Positions 40,791-53,200 of a stretch of 64,000 nt of DNA are shown one piece after another. Each line of letters starts with the position of its first letter. Position 1 is the first letter of the stretch. The stretch is from assembly GCA_017506865.1 (NCBI GenBank), contig JAFCMP010000312.1, forward strand, positions 682,001 through 746,000. Reading direction: 5' to 3'. The stretch comes from Tribonema minus. Taxonomy: Eukaryota; Sar; Xanthophyceae; Tribonematales; Tribonemataceae. The position numbers and the translations under genes are program-made. The notes under the pieces are model-generated. The model was given only the letters and a program-made list of their open reading frames with translations. It did not search any database and was not told where the DNA came from.

Positions 40791-43357
40791 TCACTTTGTG
40801 CACAATTTCTTGAAGGTGGGGAGGTCTACGTCTCTGAAGAACGTTACATCCTCCCTACACCACTGCTCCTTGGCGCTCAACGCGCCAAGCTTGCGCTTTC
40901 TGACCAAGGCGTCAAATGCATTCTTAGCATCTCCGCCATATGCTTGCACCGCTTGCATGATGTTATCCTTGTAAGCCTTGCGCTTTAAGCCGAGAGCTTT
41001 CCCGTATGGGCGTCCACCGCTCTCCTCCCTACCCCCTCCGTCCATCTCGTCTGTTGTGTCCGATGCAGCAGCTGTAGACGCCGTGTCTGCGATGGAGGTG
41101 TCACACTCGATATCCTGCTCGGAGCACTCATCTTCACCCTTTGCAGGTGCTGTAGGGAGAGGCTCGTGAGCATTGAGCCCACCATCCCTCATCAGCTGCC
41201 CGACGCGCTGTGCAGGGCCGTCGTGACTTGGAGTCACATAACTCTCCAACATTGTGCAGCGCGACACTTGCACATTGGAGGCGTCTTTCGAAGTCTGCCT
41301 CTGTTATGAGACCGCCGTTGATCGTCCACGAGAGGCACATGGTCCGAAGTGAGTGAGGTCCGAGCCTTGGCACCCCGAGCCATTCCTTTCCCACCTCTCC
41401 CACCTTGGTTTCGATCCAGCGCTGTGTGACGGGAGCGCCAGCAGCGTCCAGGAACATGCGGGCTGTGCTCTTGGCCCCTGTGGCGAGCATTGGCCTGCAT
41501 AACAGCAAAGTGGTGTGCACAAGTGTGCTCTCCGTCTCGGATAGCTCCCACTTTGCGAGCTGTGGGATGCCGTCGTCCTTGCATGAAGCCGTCTTGAAAG
41601 CTCGCGTCATATGGAGCGTGTAGAACACCTTGCCGTCGCGCTTGCTGAGTTCATATTCCTCGATGCAGAGTCGCGCCACATTTGCGATTTGAGGCATGAC
41701 AGGTGAAGCATCAGCAGGAGCTGCACTCTCTCCGCGTCATACCTGGTGAACCCCTTGCTGTCTGCAAACTTGACGATATTCCCCTCCTCTGCTGCCGATG
41801 CATTGGTGTTCAGGAAAGACTGTAGCTCCTGCGGTACATCGTGAGCGCGCAGCCGGGGGGCGATGATTGACTGCCACACGCGGCTCCATATCTGCGCGCG
41901 GAGGGCCCGCATCATGTCGCGAAGGCTGTTGTCTTCGGCTTCAGGGTTGCGACCTGCAGCCTTCTTCGATTTCAGTCCTCCACTGTCCAGTGCGCGGCTG
42001 ACTGTGACGTCCGCCCTCATCCGCCTCCGCGTGGTGAGGAATGCTTCCCTGAATGTGTCGATGAACTTGTTCACCGAGTACGTCAGCGCTTGCCCTGATG
42101 TGTCGAGCCAAGCCAGGTCTGCAGACGGCAAGTAGGCGCGTATGGCCGCTATGTCCATGGCATCTGGCCTGTACCGCTCCGCTCCGCTCCTCTTGATGGC
42201 GCCAAATACCGATGCAACGTTATTCGAAAATCCAGCTGTTGTGTTCTCGCTCGTCGCCTCAAACACTTTCCTGAGAAGCTCATCTCTGTTCACCCCCTCC
42301 TTAGTGCACTCCTCTGCAACCCGCAGTGCCCGCATCAGGAAGAACGCTCTCGGGATGAATATGTCAGAGAAGAAGGCATCTTCTGTTATCGAACAAAGGA
42401 ATGCGTACTCCTTGCATGGCTTGAATGCGTCAGCGTCAGTGACCAGGTCAGAATAGTTGAGGGGGGCGACAATGCGGGTCCCCAACAGCAGATCCTCGGC
42501 ACGCCGTGGCCCTTGACAAGCACCATCCACTCCTTTGCAGTGAGCGGGCGTATCGCACTGAGAGGGTGGGGCTCGCGCCCGAGCACTACGCAGGCCATCC
42601 ACAGGGACCTGACAAATGTGCTGGCCACACCTCTGGTAGACTGGGTAGATGTGCCACCTGCTTCGGCAGAATCGCCCTCAATCGAAAAATCACGGTCTAG
42701 GAAATACCTGAGCCGCTCGTCATCTGGTGTGAGGTTCCAGTCATAGTGATCGAGGAGGAGGACGTATGCGGGTGCTCGCTTTACAAGGTCTGACGCCATT
42801 GCTGCCTTGAGGACCGTGTATGCCTGCATGCGTTCCTTGCGCAATGTCGCATCAGGTTCACGGGGGCGCCAGTGGTGGGATCTGTTGCCCATTTTCGACC
42901 TCTCTGCAACATAGTATGGCACGAGTATCGTCCACAGTGCATATGCCATAGCTGCATGCATTGCACCAAGGTGTGTGCACCATTTGTCCTTCACGTCCTC
43001 ACCTAGGTTGTTGAATGTCTCGCTGCCCTGTGCAGATGTTGAGGGTGGTGTTTCTGCAGCAAGTACCTCTCGTATCACGTTGCACCAGTATGCCTCCCGG
43101 ACCATGGCCTTGTGACGCTCGTCTTGATCGCTGTATGCTTAGGTGCCGCTCCCCACCCATGATGTCAGCTCGGTGACGGAGCAGGGGCTGAAGCGGTTGC
43201 TTTTCTTGATGGAGGCTTCAGCAGCGGCGGCAGCTGACCTGAGCACTTGGCCGGAAGCGGAGTCATTGGCCAAACAGGTGATACCAGACTTCTTGGACAT
43301 GGTGTGCTTGACTGCTGTTGTCAGTGTGCTTGCGGGGTTGGTTGTGATTGTGATCAC
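40790..43357 (-). mobile_element. Tyrosine-recombinase element (Crypton-like or other YR group)
   Basis: Several adjoining minus-strand frames (43357-43139, 43105-42386, 42602-41607, 41697-41134, 41273-40791) read like one protein of roughly 750 residues divided by introns or damage. The third and fourth hold tyrosine-recombinase features: RLGPHSLRTMCLSWTIN (the H-x-x-R box) and, shortly after, an SRCTMLESYV segment that could carry the nucleophilic Tyr. The C-terminal part (GGRPYGKALGLKRKAYKDNIMQ...) is acidic then basic. No reverse transcriptase, capsid or integrase was seen beside it, which favours a Crypton-type DNA element over YR retroelements. Whether the flanking inverted satellite arrays belong to it is open. 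Confidence 0.5.
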
Positions 43358-43584
43358 AGGGAATGAGCATGCAAAAATTCAAAGGTTATTTAGCAGTCTG
43401 TTTTTATTGCGCGATTCAGCTTTTATTGCTGAATCTTGGTGCCAAATCTCCATAATTACACTTCATGAACTTCAAGAGCATCCAAAAAGTACAACTTCAA
43501 CCTGCACATGGTGGGTACGCAAGTGCATGAGAAGCTGGAACCTATCTCAGCCTGATCTCACATACTAATTCGATTAAGTATGAT

Positions 43585-46381
43585 TAGGGTTACCCCACTC
43601 CGTATAATCGCAGTGCGTATGGACTTGTATTTATAAAGGCCCAAGGGAGGCCGGGTTGCCTATGCAATCGAAAAGCTTGCGTCAACGCAGCAGCCTAGTC
43701 TGCGCTGTGCCCTAGGAGCTTGGATACCGGCGCCGCAACACAGCCCAGCATTCGCGCTCCACGTGTGTACGCCATGACGCGCTCCGCCAACTCCCGCGCC
43801 AGCGATATGCTCAGCTCAATGAGGATCTGACGCTTAGCTAACCCGGCCTTGCGTAACACATCTGCCTTCCCCCCCCCTGAGCACAGTGCTGAGTGCATTG
43901 CCAACTCCTTAACAAAAGGCTTGTCTGCTTGCCCAGCCGTCCGTACGACTCCTGCACGAATGGCACAAAAGCCCAAGATGACGTCAAGGTGCCGGTGTGG
44001 TGCTTGACCTTCGCGTCCTCCCCCACCCCAGCAGCATAGCCGTCCGTGTTCGAGGCATTTGTTTTGCCTGTCAGGTACGAGCTCGCTGTGGGCGCGCGCA
44101 CACTTGTGTCTAGCACTATTCCCTTGTTACGGTATGCACTGCTAAAGTGCAGACACCCTGGGTCAATGACTGTGTCCGCCCGATACCCCGGTACCTTGAA
44201 GACGCTAGCGTCCTCATTGCGGACAATAGAGACATGGTGCTGTCTCAAGATGCGCTGCAGGCACCGCTTTTGGGCAGTGTGTGTCGCGTTGTGCCCCCGT
44301 ATGTGCTGGCTGGGGCAGCTGATCGCATGCGTGGAGGTGGGGCTCACATCACTGCACCGCCATGGGCACACCTCGCCCTGTATGCCCCACCCGTCTATGA
44401 AGATCGCAATCAAAATCATCGTGGCTGCTGCCATACTGGACATGGGCGCCGCACCCGGGCGGTCATTGGCAGTGGGTGGCACGCTCATCCACGCCATTGC
44501 CCCGGACGCACGCTGGCTGCGCAGCTGCGCCAGGACCCGTGCGCTAGCCTGTTGGCGGCGGCGGCTGGTGTCGCGCGAGTCACCAATAGGTGCAGCCTGC
44601 GTCGGCTTGCCCACGGCACCAGCCGAGGCAGCCTCTAGGTCCTCCACCAGGCAATCCTCGTATTGACGTCGAAGAACATTTGAAAGGCCGGCTTGTAGTC
44701 CGTGCGTGAAGTGACCGCGCCGGCGGCGGGGCACTACCTTCCTGCAGATCTCGTCAGCATAGGCCTCCCAGTCGTCGTCGTCGTCCTCCTGCCCGCCGCT
44801 GCAGCTGCTTTCTTCCGCGCTAGTTTGTGTTTTAGCGGGCGTGGAAGGGGCAGCCGCGGCAGCGGCTTGACGGCCAGGTACGGTCGCCGCCGCAGCGGCC
44901 GCCTCGGCGCCAGGCACAATGCCGTGGGTGTGTGGGGCTGGCTCAGTGGTCACTGTCTCCGTGACGGCAGTTGCGGCGTAGATCGCTTGCACCGCAGTGG
45001 GGAGCGTCGACGCTGTGGCCGTCGTATCTGCTGCCCACCGTAGCAACGATGCTGGGAGCTGCTCGGCCACAGCTGTGCGTGATTTTTCGCCGCCATCAGC
45101 TGTCAGCGCTCGCGTAGAGCGTCGCACGGCCTCGATGATTGGCGGCAGTCCCTGGTCCTCGCGTATTGCGCATGAGTGCTGCGCGAACCAGGTGACTGCG
45201 CCGTGTTCGTCAGTGCCGAGCCTCAGGGCCCCTGCTGCCACAGTGGCATGAATTATTGCCGGCCTCAGTGTTGTGCATGCCTGGCAGTACTACGTATACG
45301 TATAAATACGCTTCTACGGCGTATAACTATCAGGACTTCTACACCGAGCGTATAATGGCAGTTGTGGGCTGTTTTGCGCTCCGAAGGCTCGCTGTTGCCT
45401 CAAGACATATACTTTCATGTACAGCAGCCGAAGCCTCATGCCAGTGCAACGGTATCAGCAGCTTAGGCACATACGACTGGCAGGGAGCCGCAGCCCGAGC
45501 CTGGTTGACTTCACTTCCGAAGTCAGCCCGTGCTGCGCGAGATGCAAGGTATCGACGAGTGCTTTGTTAAGTGCACGTTGAGCAAGAAGTTCTTGTCCGC
45601 TTCCGATCCAAGTGCGAGAGTTTGATTGCGTCTGTCGGACACCGGCTGTGCTGGACTTAAGGAGATACAAATAGCAGCAGCAGCAATTCCCGACCTGCCC
45701 GCCATGATTTGGGGGATCCAACACCAGCAGGAGTAGCATCAGCTGAAGCAGCAGCACCGGCCGTGCAGCGGTCCGTACGCACTCGAGTAGCTCTGCAGGG
45801 CGTGATCGCTTGTGTTGTGACCGCCCCACAGCAGCTCATTTTCCAGCAGGACTTTGCGCTCGACACCTACAATGCAGGGGTTCATCTGCACTTGACCCGG
45901 CACCCTGCTCTCAATAAGGCTTGGCTGTTGTGAGAGGGACCCAGCCTGCACCAGTGTCCGGTCTGCTGCTCAAGCGCGCCACCAACACCGTCAAAATTGG
46001 CAGCTCAAGGGAGCTGGCCTTGGCTGTTTGAATTCAGCTTGTGAACGATGGCTGGAGGCGTCGCGCAGCAGCAGGTGGCGATCCGCTCTTCAGCATCATA
46101 GCATTGCTGCCAAACGGAGGTAGCATCTTCCACAGCGTACGCAATGCGTCTGCAGTCGCCAAGGATGCCACAAGGCTAAAGGCAGCTAATAGTATGTGGA
46201 ATGGGCGATGGAGGTCGCTGACAACCAATTACATACCATGAATATAATATTATGATCACCTATGAGTGAGGCTTGTGCAGAGATGGCCCATTCTATGCTG
46301 ATATACGCTTTATACGCCATTATACGCATATAATTATACAAGCATATAATTGGGAAAGTTATACGCTCTGGGGTAACCCTA
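43585..46381. mobile_element. TIR DNA transposon (non-autonomous), carrying a nested retrotransposon
   Basis: Ends are inverted: GGGTTACCCCA..CCGTATAA at 43587-43607 and TTATACGCTCTGGGGTAACCC at 46359-46379. About 18 of 21 bases pair, and TA lies on each outer side (43585-43586, 46380-46381), a Tc1/mariner-type target duplication. Subterminal CGTATA / TATACG motifs recur beside both ends (for example 45293-45360 and 46300-46340). Removing the nested copy leaves about 1.1 kb with no transposase recognised, so it is probably mobilised in trans. Confidence 0.65.
43617..45284 (-). mobile_element. Non-LTR retrotransposon, 5'-truncated copy 2
   Basis: It matches the last 1.67 kb of the long copy, from the AQACTTLRP region to the shared 3' end AATACAAGTCCATAC. 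It is closer to the long copy than copy 1 is, and its main frame (45241-43838) is long but shifts just before the endonuclease C-terminus near 43910. A short imperfect target duplication (CAGTGC at 43611-43616, CAGTAC at 45285-45290) is possible. It sits inside the TIR element and so is the younger of the two. Confidence 0.9.
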
Positions 46382-46399
46382 GGTATGATAATTATTTGA

Positions 46400-48280
46400 A
46401 GTTAATAATGATGAGCATCGAACCAGCCTCATACAGGGTCAGCCTCCTTCGACGGAACCAGGCTCGGGTACTTCAAGCGTCCCTAAAGTATTACCTGCAC
46501 ACAAGTGAGGCTTAATACGGGAGCACTCATGTGGGGGCCATAGTTACCACACTTTCGATCCTGAGCTATAATATATTTGCCCTTCATGAACACGTTCTCG
46601 ATGCCCAACCTTGGGAAGGTCAACTTTAGCATAGTTCAAGTGTGTGATCTAAGGCTTAGTTAGGATGGCAAGCACTCACGCACGGACAGCTTGAACCGTC
46701 TCTTACACTGATTCAGTACGGTGACTGCAGATGTGGGGATAGATTGAACATCTCTTAGCCTGACCGCCCCCTCACTTTCGATCATGAGCCATAATTATCT
46801 GCACTTTGCGAACTCTTTCTCGACAGGCCCAGCCTCTGAAACTTCAACTTCAGCATAAGTTCAAGGGTGTGATCTGAGGCTTAGTTTGGCCTCTGCTAAT
46901 GCTAGGGACGCTTGAAGCTCTCTTACACTGATCTCACCTACACTTCTGATCAGCAGCCCTATTTATTGGCAGGTTACGAAAATCTAGCGAGCGTCATACC
47001 AACCATATTCAGGGTCAGCCTCTGAGAAATACTTTGTTTCGACAGGCCCAGCCTCTGGAACTTCAAGTGTGCTCAAAAGTTCAAGCGCGTGCTGTAAGGC
47101 TGAGTATGGTGACTGCTCGTGTAGGGATAGGTTGAACCTCTCGCAGCCTGGGCTCACCTACACTTTCGATCATGAGCCACAATTATTTACACTTTATGGA
47201 CTCTTTTCTCGACAGGCCCAGCATCAGGAACTTCAAGTTTCAACACAAGTTCAAGTGTGTGCTGTAAGGCTGAGTATGGCGACTGCTCATGTAGGGATAG
47301 ATTGAACCTCTCTTGGCCTGACCTCCCCCTCACTTTCGATCATGAGCCACAATTATTTACATTTTATGAACCCTTTTCTCGACAGGCCCAACCTCAGGAA
47401 CTTCAATTGTGTGCCAAAGTTCAAGTTTGTGCTGTAAGGCTGAGTATGGTGACTGCTAATGTAGGGATAGATTGAACCTCTCTTAGCCTGACCCCCCCCC
47501 TCACTTTCGATCATGAGCCACAATTATTTACACTATATGAACCCTTTTCTCGACAGGCCCAGCCTAAAGAACTTCAATTTCTACACAACTTCAACTTTTT
47601 GCTTAAAGCCGTAGTGTGGCCTCTGCTATTGCTGGGGACGCTTGAAGCTCTCTTACACTGATCTCACCTACACTTCTGATCAGCAGCCCTATTTATTTGC
47701 AGGTTACAAAAATCTAGCGAGCGTCGTACCAACCCCATTTAGGGTCAGCCTCTGAGAAATACTTTGTTTCGACAGGCCCAGCGTCTGGAACTTCAAGTGT
47801 GCTTGAAAGTTCAAGCGCGTGCTGTAAGGCTGAGTATGGTGACTGCTCGTGTAGGGATAGGTTGAACCTCTCTCAGCCTGGGCTCACCTACACTTTCGAT
47901 CATGAGCCACAATTATTTACACTTTATGGACTCTTTTCTCGACAGGCCCAGCATCAGGAACTTCAAGTCTCAACACAAGTTCAAGTGTGTGCTGTAAGGC
48001 TGAGTATGGCGACTGCTCATGTAGGGATAGATTGAACCTCTCTTAGCCTGACCTCCCCCTCACTTTCGATCATGAGCCACAATTACTTATACTTGATAAA
48101 CCCTTTTCTCGACAGGTCCAGCCTCAAGAACTTCAATTTCAACACAAGTTCAACTTTGTGCTCTAAGCCTTAGTATGGCCTCTGCTGATGCTGGGGACGC
48201 TTGAAGCTCTCTTACACTGATCTTACCTACACTTCTGATCAGCAGCCCTACTTATTTGCAGGTTACGAAAATCTACCTGG
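46400..48280 (-). repeat. Satellite-like array, right (inverted relative to the left array)
   Basis: The same A and B unit types as at 38-40 kb, but in reverse complement. Type B blocks (CTGATCTCACCTACACTTCTG) lie near 46930, 47660 and 48220. Two 730-bp higher-order repeats (about 47030-47300 and 47760-48030) are almost identical, so local amplification is recent. The array ends abruptly at about 48275 after GCAGGTTACGAAAATCTAC. The first unit (46400-46660) is the most diverged. Confidence 0.9.
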
Positions 48281-50211
48281 TCACCACAATGTTGCATCAT
48301 TTTGCTGCTGTCGTGTGAGCGCGTTTGAACCTTGTTTCTGAGCTTGTGTGTTTGTTAGCAACATCATGTTGCTGCTGGCACATTGGGGCCTGCTTTTCTG
48401 CCTGCTGCTGGCTTGCACCTTCCATTACAGTTCTCCTCTGCAAGTTCCTTGGGCTTTGAGTGTTGGTGTATATGTCTTGTTTTAGGCAGAATCATCAAGG
48501 TTTGTTATGCTGTTGCTTGCAAGCTCTCGTTGCACATACATACCATGCCCATAAAATTGCTTATCCGTCCATGCGCTACCTGCTCTATTTGCCTCTTGCC
48601 TTGTCCGTCTTGTCCATCAGGTGCTGCGCAAGCTGGAGCTGGCGCTGGTAGTGGCGCTGGCGGTGCTGCGGCTGCAGGTGAGGTGCTTGCTGTATACATT
48701 GCAAATGTTCCTGTGTTTTCTTGCGGAGGTTGCATATGGCGCATTGGCCGTCACCTGTGCCCTGCTTTTTTGCTTTGTGCAATGTCCAATGTCACTGGGG
48801 CGCAGCATACTGCATGTTCACAAAGATGTATTCCATGCACTCTCGCCATTGCTGTGCCCTGGGTGCATGCTTGCAGTCTATATCTGCTGAGGGCGTGTCA
48901 GGTCCAGCAACTACTTCAGTTTCAAATATCTGACGAACATCATCCCTCGCCCAAATCGCTTCTACCGTTGTAGTGATTACACAAGTGACACTTCTGGCGC
49001 TCGCGCATCTGATGGAATTGTGCAGACGACAGCATTTTGCGCGCGAGCGCAACAGAGTCATCGCGGCAGGCGATGGTGTGCTAACGGTGTGAACCTCAGC
49101 TAAAGTAATCTTATTGGCGTAAAGCCGAAGTATGTGCAATGATGGTGGCCATGCCATGTTGCAAGAAAGATTTTCTGACGCGTTTGGTCAAGATTATGTA
49201 CAGTACTTGCAACGTTTTTTGTAGTTTGTGATTCAGACACTACCGACGTTCACATATGCGACTTAACGTTCAGCAAGCTTTGTTGCCTCCACATTTACCA
49301 GTTTTTTCACTTCTCTGAACTGTGTTGCGCCACTTCAACAGCAACAGGTGTGGGTCTTTTCTGGCACTCAAAGCATGATGTGCAAGTTCCATGTGCCATC
49401 ATTTTTTTTGTTTGGTCATGTGACGCCCCTTGCGCACCAGACGGCCTTTCATGAGTGAATTATTGTTTGTGGGTCACACAATTTTGCAATTGACCGGCCT
49501 TGTTCAACTTCAATATTCCTGTTGTGCCTGTGTTTGTAGACGTTTGATGCTACAGTTATGATGCCGAGGGTCAGGTAGGTTTTACTTGCAAGTGCTCAAA
49601 CTACCATCACTGGCCTTTGGCAGCAATGGTTATCCGGTGTCACTCTGGCGTTATCAAATGGCTCTAATTCAATCAAAGTGCACATGTTTCAATCACACAC
49701 ATCTGGATGTACTTCGACTAGGATACAGATGTTCTTATCTTCGAAGGCTACAGTGCTGCACCCAACGTGCATCTGTGTTTGGGCTAAACTGGACGATGAT
49801 GTCTTGATAGCGTTAGCCCAAACATTAAGTAATTGGGGTGTGCATGTTGACTGGAGTGAAGCCCGTGTTTATCACCTGTGGCAGCATCCAGCCGACCTGA
49901 GCATGCCGTGTCATCATGCTCTGGCAATCTTCCGTTACCTGTCTGTGCTTGCCGGCGCATGGCATTATTTGCAGCCCCTCATACTGGTTTGTACAACAGG
50001 CGGCAGCGAGCGGGCAGCATTTGCACCTGCGCGTGAGCGAATCACCAGCGTTATCTGAACTGGGGCTGGCCCAAGCTGCCTTGCAGGATGCACCTTCCGC
50101 TACTTGCGATCAACGCATGCTGTGCTGCTCTTTGATCTCCTGACACTACAGAGCTGCTGCTCTGCACCCCCTCACTTCACTCTTCAATGTACCTCGCACC
50201 ACTTTTTGCAG
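48281..50211. other. Upstream region of the nuclease-kinase gene; exons uncertain
   Basis: A candidate 57-bp exon at 48621-48677 (CATCAG|GTGCTGCGCAAG...CTGCAG|GTGAGG, encoding VLRKLELALVVALAVLRLQ) has ideal splice borders. An open stretch at about 49740-49990 (WAKLDDDVLIALAQTLSNWG, then HALAIFRYLSVLAGAWHYL) has coding-like composition. Either may be a 5' exon of the gene whose exon starts at 50212. No start codon could be assigned. Confidence 0.3.
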
Positions 50212-53200
50212 TTAATGACCAGTCCTGGCTGCGGTGCCGGGCACTGGTGAGCGCCAGCCTGCCATCTCTGCCCGACATTCATGAGCTTGGCGATGTGCTT
50301 GCAGCAGCACCACCTGCCAAGATTCCTGTGCTACCTCCAGCAATGGTCCAACTCGCGGCTTTGGGGCAGCAGGGAGAGCCGCTCTTTGAAGCAGACAATG
50401 GGTCAGCGTACCCGTTCTGCATCACCAGCGCTCTGACTCTCCCATTGCATGGGCTGGAGCAGGAGCCCTTCACAGCAGACGCAGTGAACGTATGCATCGT
50501 TCGTGTTCTGCTCACGATGGATCAGCTGCTGGTAGGCACCGGTCTTGAGCTGGGTTTGACTGCTTGGCGCGGCAGGGCCGACAAAGGTATGTTTGTGACC
50601 TTGAACCAGCTTGTATTGTACAGTTTACAATTTGCAGAACTGCATGTTCAGCTTTTCCTAGACCATCGACCAATATGCGGCGGCCTGGAGCAGGTCTGCG
50701 ATGGGTGCGGCAACCTCTTCATCAGACGCACAGCAGCAAGCGCCACGACACCATCTGGTGATCTAGGGGCCCTGGACCAGTGCGACGTGTGGCGCTGCGC
50801 CGACTGCCTCGCAGGCCCGGTCGCCGCGACAGCATGCACACTGTCAGGCTGTGACCGTGCATCAGGCCATGATCACATTGCTGACATACACACCCGACCA
50901 ACGACATGCGCGGCGGCAGCGGGTGGTGCAGCTGTTGGTGGGGGGAATAGCCTGAAGCCAACAGCCGCGCTGCTCGCCGCCGCTAGCAAATGTGGTCCCA
51001 TACGCAAAATCCTCGGATGCGAGCACCTGGGGGTAGACCCCAGGCAAGCCCATGCATCTACGTTGGACGGTGTGGCAGATGCGCCGCTGCCGAGACTGAC
51101 CCGGAGCAGCACAATGGGTGTGCTGCCTGGCGAAAGTCGTGCTAGCGATAGCGGCGCAACGATGTCAAGCAACGATCGTGTGCCCAGCACACCTGGCAGT
51201 GCCGCAGCTGCTGTCGCAGCGGGCGCTCAGTCTAGCGAATGCCCCAGGGACCCGACGGGATCACACTGGCAAGGCCTGCTGGGGGCGGCTGGCGCACTCG
51301 CGCGCAGGGTACGTGCACTGGCCCTTGCCCCCAATCGGGCACGCGTCACGGTGCTTTGCGCTTGGCCGACGGGTACCAAGCTTGGACCCTGCCGCACGTC
51401 ACGCCGACTGCATATGCGGCCGGCGCCCAGCGACGCGCCAGCAACACAGACCCTGCTGGGCCGGACTTCCTGCGCACCGCTGGCGAGTCAGATGCATGAC
51501 CTGACGGTCACGTTCAGCTTGCTCTCCCTCCGAGAAGAAGGTAATGACCTGGCAACGGTGTTTGACCAACTCTCCCTTAGGGAACCGGTCGTTGCCAGGT
51601 CGCCTCGCCAGCCAGCCGGGAAACGTGGTGAGTCAGACGTAACGCAGGCTGGTGATAACAGCACCCACGCAACAATGACCGAGACAGCACCTGTCACGGC
51701 TATGGTTGCCAGTGGAAAGCGCAGTCGACGCAGAGGTAAACACAGACGGCGGACGCAGGAGCGACAGGCCCAGTGCGACAATTCTCGTGCACCCCTGGCA
51801 CCAGCCACCACACCGCCGAGGGGCGGTGCCTCTGCCCCCTCAGCACCAATATCCGGGCCGGCGAAGGTCACCACCGTGACGGTGGCGACCCGGGTACCCT
51901 CAACCGTGTGCCATACAGTCACCGTGGAGGAGCAGCAAGACGCGCTGGCAAAAGCCACCAACTATGGTTTTTCCACTTGGCACACGGGCCTGCAGGCACT
52001 CCACAAACAGGCGCTTGGGGAAAACACAGCGACGCTAGCACGTGGTGGGGAGCTTCGCCCCGTGAGCAACGTGGGCAACGGCAACTGCCTGATTCATACA
52101 GCTCTACACGGCATAGGCAGCGTCGCAGTTGAGCACGGACTGCCGGCCCCAGCACTGGTGATTGCCATGCGAGAGGCACTGCTGGACGGGATGGTGGCAT
52201 ACGTCACGCAGGGGGCGGGCAAACAAGGGGCCAGCATGTCATCGATGCGTCAACTGACCGCGCATGCAGCAGCCCAACCTGCGTGTACACGTGAACAATT
52301 CGACACGTACGGGACACGCGCTCGCTGCCTCGCAATCGAGTACGGCACAAATGAAACGGACAGCGCGGACAGCGGGCACACGCTCCTGCTGCAACGCCTA
52401 CAGGAAGAGGGCGTGTGGGGACGGCCCCTCGGTTTGTCTGTGTGGGCCATTGTTGCAGCGGTCTACGCGGTCTCGGTGACGGTGTGGCAGGCCGAGCCTC
52501 AGGCCACTGGCAGCACGCAAAAATCAACAGGGCTGGTGCTGGCACAACTGATGGGGCTGCCAGCGGTATTCGCACCGGTAACTCCAGCTCAGCCTGACTG
52601 CCATCTGGATGTGCTGTGGACGCCGCCTGGGCTATATACAAATGTGGGACACTTTGAACTGCTTGTCGCCCCTGCGGCAGCTCCGCCCTTGCCAACCACT
52701 ATGACAGCGTCGGCGACCACTCAAGCTAACAGCACCCACATCACGGCTCCGAGTCGGACACAGCCCCGTACTGCGCTACAGTTGCCGCAGCAGCCTGAGC
52801 CACTGAGGTGTCCTTTATGCACACTGGCATTTTGGCAGCTTGGTCAGAAAGAGGACAGCAAACAGCGAGGCAAACTGTCAGCTGCGAGCCGCATGGCACC
52901 GGTAGTGGCCCACTTCAACGGTGGTAGCTGCACGAGGTCGATGCTGAACCCTGAGGCGAGCACATCACACTGTCAGCAAAATCTGGCGGCAGCATACGCC
53001 AAGGGCATCCGGCAGCAGGTTGATCACGACCCATCCGGTGACCGTGCCCCTTCAGGCAGCAGTACCTGCAACACTGGGGCACACCATGCCAAGCGTGTGC
53101 AGGAGATGAGCACCATGTATGGTTGCACGGCAGAAGACTTCCTACGGGCGGTAAGGAAGCTGAGTGCATGCACAGGTGCCTGCGGTCTGGTCCATATGTC

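Noticed and set aside
37985-48280. CRISPR array or LTR pair as explanation of the repeats
   Set aside because: Units are contiguous, 170-215 bp, without unique spacers, and the two blocks are inverted rather than direct; no reverse transcriptase or capsid gene lies between them in the same element.
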